From Chlamydiota bacterium (lineage in GTDB: Bacteria > Chlamydiota > Chlamydiia > Chlamydiales > Parachlamydiaceae), in the NCBI GenBank assembly GCA_013288825.1, contig JABDBC010000009.1, positions 1 to 57,828 of the forward strand: a DNA stretch of 57,828 nucleotides. Reading direction: 5' to 3'. Position 1 is the first letter of the stretch. Every line of letters starts with the position of its first letter. Position numbers and translations under genes: made by a program. Positions 54,977-57,828 of the stretch are shown one piece after another. The notes beneath the pieces were generated by a model. It had not been told where the DNA came from. It saw nothing but the letters and a program-made list of their open reading frames with translations, and searched no databases.

Positions 54977-55851
54977 ATTTTGATTCTAGCATTAAACAGA
55001 TGCTTAACAGCTACCCAGATGCCATGCCTCAAATCGATAAATTGAGGGAAATTTTACAACAAACAGCCCTCCTAGGATTAGCTCGTCACCAATTTTTCCA
55101 ACACGCAGTTTTTTATGGAGGAACAGCGTTACGGATATTATATGGATTAGATCGATATAGCGAAGACTTTGATTTTTCTCTTCTGAAACCTGATCCGGAT
55201 TTTGACTTCACTCCATTTCTTCATGGAATGCACCAAGAGTTAATGGCAATGGGTTTTGAGCTAGATATAGATCTACGTGAAAAAAATGCAAATACGGGGA
55301 TTTGGTCTGCATTTTTGAAGGGAAATACTCTTTCGATGCTATTGTCTATCCATGAAAAAACCAAAATAAAGGGAATTCATCCTGAACAAAAAATCCAGAT
55401 CAAACTCGAGATCGATACCGACCCTCCTCTTTTGCACTTACCTCTGGAAAGCAAATTAGTCAAAAACCCAGTCCCCTTTTATGTTTCTACATATGCAATC
55501 GTTGATCTTTTCGCGGGTAAAATGCATGCGGCTCTTTGCCGAAACTGGAAGAAACGGATCAAAGGGCGAGATTGGTATGATGTTATTTGGTACATACAAA
55601 GCGACATCCCGGTAAATTTAGCCCATCTGAGGGAGCGGATGAAGCAAACTAAGCATTTACAGCCAGGGGAAAAATTTGGAGAAAGTGAACTATTAGAAAG
55701 GGTGCATGCAAAAATAGATGAGATCGATTGGGAATTAGCAAAGTCGGATATTGCCATGTTTATCCCTGATAAACAAAGATTGGCCATTTGGTCAACTTCA
55801 TTCTTTCACGATTTTATAGGTCATTTACGAGTTATGGATGATATCAAATAG
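54973..55851 (+). CDS. abiEii: AbiEii/AbiGii-type nucleotidyltransferase toxin
   Basis: This 292-residue protein has the nucleotidyltransferase signature YGGTALRILYGLDRYSEDFD at 48-67, with GGT at 49-51 and metal residues D65 and D67. The later DLFAGKMHAALCRNWKKRIKGRDWYD segment is typical of AbiEii toxins, which modify tRNA acceptor ends. It has all expected parts and looks intact, coupled (ATGA) to the antitoxin. The pair gives phage exclusion or plasmid-type addiction elsewhere. Confidence 0.92.
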   Translation: MNFDSSIKQMLNSYPDAMPQIDKLREILQQTALLGLARHQFFQHAVFYGGTALRILYGLDRYSEDFDFSLLKPDPDFDFTPFLHGMHQELMAMGFELDIDLREKNANTGIWSAFLKGNTLSMLLSIHEKTKIKGIHPEQKIQIKLEIDTDPPLLHLPLESKLVKNPVPFYVSTYAIVDLFAGKMHAALCRNWKKRIKGRDWYDVIWYIQSDIPVNLAHLRERMKQTKHLQPGEKFGESELLERVHAKIDEIDWELAKSDIAMFIPDKQRLAIWSTSFFHDFIGHLRVMDDIK

Positions 55852-55947
55852 CTTATTCATCTGGCTTCTTTGCGGTTGCGATAAAGACTCCCAAGAAAGG
55901 GATATCGCGAAAGCCTTTACAAAACTCTTCAGGGGCAGGTATACGTC

Positions 55948-56574
55948 TTATAAAACTAAACGAATCGATGAGTTCACAGGGCGATATTTCTCATCAACGA
56001 AGCTACAATTAACATATGTAATACCATCTATTTTTGTTATAGAGTTTCCACACTCATGAATGTGGCCAAAACAATGAATACGTGGTTTTATACGTTCCTG
56101 TACTGCTAATCTTAAATCCTCACAACCCACTCGAATTTCTTCTATAGTTTCATCAAATATCCCATAAGGCGGGCCATGTGTTACAAGAATATCGATGCCA
56201 GATGGAATGAGATCCCAATGCTTTTTTATATCTTGCCCCCTATCTTGCATGAAGTACCACGATAGAAATGTTGGTGTATAAGGGGAACCCCAAATCTTTA
56301 AGCCTTCGATTTCTGTCCCTGAGTCACAAAGATAATGAATATTTTTCACAAGAGGATCTGTTCCAATTGTTACTTTACCCTTTTCAATTAAGCCATCGTG
56401 ATTTCCAGCAATAACAACTTTGTATCGATAAGGTGATGCATTGAGCCAGTGAATAAATCTATCGTACTCTTCTTTCGTATCTCTTGCAGTCAGATCGCCA
56501 GCTATAATTAAAATATCGCCACCAGCCAATTCCGGCTGGAAACCATGAAGGTCTGATACACAATCAATCAACAT
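55948..56574 (-). CDS. Calcineurin-like metallophosphoesterase
   Basis: This 208-residue protein shows D8 and H10 in SDLHG, D27 in AGDLT, GNHD ending at D60, a VTHGPPYG loop and GHIHECG at about 168: the five metal-binding motifs of this superfamily, closest to the MPPED/cAMP-phosphodiesterase-like group. Substrate unknown. GGAG lies 11 bases before ATG 56574. The gap 56575-56795 shows no gene or clear repeat. Confidence 0.9.
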   Translation of the reverse strand: MLIDCVSDLHGFQPELAGGDILIIAGDLTARDTKEEYDRFIHWLNASPYRYKVVIAGNHDGLIEKGKVTIGTDPLVKNIHYLCDSGTEIEGLKIWGSPYTPTFLSWYFMQDRGQDIKKHWDLIPSGIDILVTHGPPYGIFDETIEEIRVGCEDLRLAVQERIKPRIHCFGHIHECGNSITKIDGITYVNCSFVDEKYRPVNSSIRLVL

Positions 56575-56795
56575 TTAAAGATGTACTCCTTGCTTTCAGA
56601 CACGTTCTCGATATTTGAACCAAGAATCCCCACTAAAAAGATACTCCAGCTACTGGGTACACTTCGAACTTTTGATTGGCTAAGTTTTTCTGAGAAAATT
56701 GCAGATATTTCATTTTTAGCAGTTTAAAATTTTTGTATCTGACCGGAGTGTGTCTGGGTGCGGATTTTTCTTGAATTCAGGTGTTTGGTTTATCT

Positions 56796-56894
56796 TCATT
56801 GAAAAGCTAAGTCATAGGCTCCCACAATAACATACTCGACGGCATTTTGATTTAAAACGGAAATAAAGTCAGAAAAATCGGGATGAATGTTCAC
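56796..56894 (-). pseudogene. Nucleotidyltransferase-like gene, 5' fragment only
   Basis: From GTG 56894 (GTGA overlap with the stop of the gene upstream) there are 32 codons, reading FSDFISVLNQNAVEYVIVGA and then YDLAFQ before a stop. That is the N terminus of the small nucleotidyltransferases (DUF6036-like) that normally continue with HGxPRxTxDxDI. The catalytic part is gone, so the gene is dead. Confidence 0.65.
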
Positions 56895-57100
56895 GGATGA
56901 TGGGCCCTAAACTGAATAATCTGAGTGATTCGTGGAATGGTTGTGCAACCGCAAAGGGAATAATATTGTCTTCTTAAAAATTCGACGGCATTGATTCGTT
57001 CCTGAGGAGTTTTTGCTTGCCAGAATTGCAAATCAGAAGTGTTGTCGTTTTTCTTGACAATATGTACTGCTAGATCTCTACGCGACGATCGTTGCTCCAT
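56891..57100 (-). CDS. Small protein of a nucleotidyltransferase-linked module
   Basis: This 69-residue protein has the phrase SDLQFWQAKTPQERINAVEF and then LRRQYYSL, as in the short proteins that precede DUF6036-like nucleotidyltransferases in many genomes (remembered pattern). Its stop overlaps the GTG of the truncated partner, the usual layout of such pairs. With the partner broken it may be a relic, although its own frame is intact. ATG 57100; no strong ribosome site. Confidence 0.65.
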   Translation of the reverse strand: MEQRSSRRDLAVHIVKKNDNTSDLQFWQAKTPQERINAVEFLRRQYYSLCGCTTIPRITQIIQFRAHHP

Positions 57101-57233
57101 AAGCCAGCCTCCAAGCTATTCATAAATAATGTAGTGTTGCATGATTATAATTGCTATAGATACAGGGTCGTGTACGGCTCATTCTAACATTTTTACAATT
57201 TAGAGGGATATATGAAGTTCTAAAAGTTAGAAG

Positions 57234-57689
57234 TTATCCAATGAGTTTATTCAGTGAATCTCCAAATCGCTTAACATCTTTTGGTCCAAACGCTGCTGGG
57301 CCACCGGTAATTGAGCCAGCATCGCGAAGTTCTTTCATAAAATTGCGCATTGATAAAATCGAACCAATATTGTTTTCAGTATAAATTTCACCTCGAGGGT
57401 TGAGAGCGATAGCCTTTTTTTTCAAAACGTTCGCTGCCAGAGGAATATCCGCTGTGATGACAATATCGTGAGTTTTGACCTGATCAGTAATATGTTGATC
57501 CGCTGCATCGAATCGTTTGTCTACAATAATCAATTGTATAAGATCGCTGCGAGGAGTAATTTGATAGCTATTCGCCACTAATATAATGCTTATATTCAAA
57601 CGACGACTTACCTTAAAAACTATTTCTTTAATTACTCTAGGGCAAGCATCTGCATCGATCCATATATTATTAGGCTTATATTTTGACAT
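57234..57689 (-). CDS. YaiI/YqxD family protein (UPF0178, DUF188)
   Basis: This 151-residue protein has the family opening IWIDADACPRVIKEI, then VDKRFDAADQHI, DIVITADIPLA, ALNPRGEIYTENNIGSIL and GGPAAFGPKDVKRF. It belongs to the PIN-like fold group with conserved Asp residues in the first two segments; the substrate is not established. Length is normal, so the gene appears intact. Confidence 0.95.
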   Translation of the reverse strand: MSKYKPNNIWIDADACPRVIKEIVFKVSRRLNISIILVANSYQITPRSDLIQLIIVDKRFDAADQHITDQVKTHDIVITADIPLAANVLKKKAIALNPRGEIYTENNIGSILSMRNFMKELRDAGSITGGPAAFGPKDVKRFGDSLNKLIG

Positions 57690-57774
57690 CTTTCTAACCT
57701 CGGATCTATCTCATCTAAAGGACTAGATGAGGAAATTGCAGAAGTGCCAAATCATCAGCCAACGCTATTGGTTT

Positions 57775-57828
57775 GTGCCGGCCCTCCGGGACGGTGTGTG
57801 TAGGTTGGCAGTTACCCAGGCTTCGCTT
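57775..57828. repeat. Palindromic MITE-like element, family A (cut by window end)
   Basis: GTGCCGGCCCTCCGGGACGG followed by GTGTGTAGGTTGGCAGTTAC repeats the left end of the 34 kb copy. The preceding bases ATTGGTTT are the complement of the AAACCAAT after the 10 kb copy, so the true unit is a little longer than the perfect arm. Confidence 0.85.

Overview
The window looks like part of the chromosome of an amoeba-associated (environmental) member of the Chlamydiota, order Parachlamydiales or near it. This is inference from gene content. It holds an Inc-like pair of two-helix membrane proteins, a double-length ThyX-like protein, a 3,289-residue protein with a helicase-like DUF3638/DUF3645-type region, ankyrin and Fic proteins, a BBP7-type outer-membrane barrel, sigma-54, and many short secreted proteins of unknown function. 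There is no rRNA, CRISPR array or transposase; one tRNA (Leu, CAA) is present. Intergenic space is unusually rich in long inverted repeats.

Layout. 155-10099: the giant membrane-anchored protein with a good promoter. 10799-13111: an ankyrin protein. 13124-16659 (minus): nuclease-fold protein, secreted protein, BI-1 membrane protein and double ThyX. 17015-19418: rpoN, tRNA-Leu, a Cys-cluster protein and a 36-residue Lys-rich peptide. 19584-22914: outer-membrane barrel, AAA/DUF234 ATPase behind three inverted repeats, glutamine amidotransferase. 23046-26104: two Inc-like paralogues (one frameshifted) divergent from a beta-lactamase-fold serine hydrolase. 26174-30451: duplicated FKBP protein, secreted unknowns, BBP7 barrel. 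30577-34266: a 49-residue protein, RNB ribonuclease, DUF4172 Fic protein, jelly-roll-like secreted protein. 34318-34967: a palindromic element abutting a truncated mazF and its antitoxin-like gene. 35080-44268 (minus): GH20 hexosaminidase, an unknown, S9 peptidase, FG-GAP protein, TolB-like propeller. 44451-48185: orphan HicB and DEAD-box helicase, DUF2335-type remnant, small secreted protein, unknown cytosolic protein. 48302-51870 (minus): membrane-anchored ATP-grasp protein and two tandem Gly/His/Glu-rich anchored paralogues. 52080-54183: a tightly overlapping operon of a Fic protein with a signal peptide, a PLOD-type glycosyltransferase and a DUF579/GXM-like methyltransferase. 54341-57689: AbiEi/AbiEii pair, metallophosphoesterase, a decayed two-gene module and a YaiI/YqxD protein.

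The most unusual points are: the Fic-PLOD-GXM-like operon; the double ThyX whose two halves keep complementary parts of the signature motif; the giant protein with separate Cys/His and helicase-like regions; the tandem Gly-rich paralogues beside a membrane ATP-grasp protein; a MITE-like palindrome found four times, once beside a truncated toxin gene; and gene-specific inverted-repeat arrays upstream of three accessory genes that look like operators.
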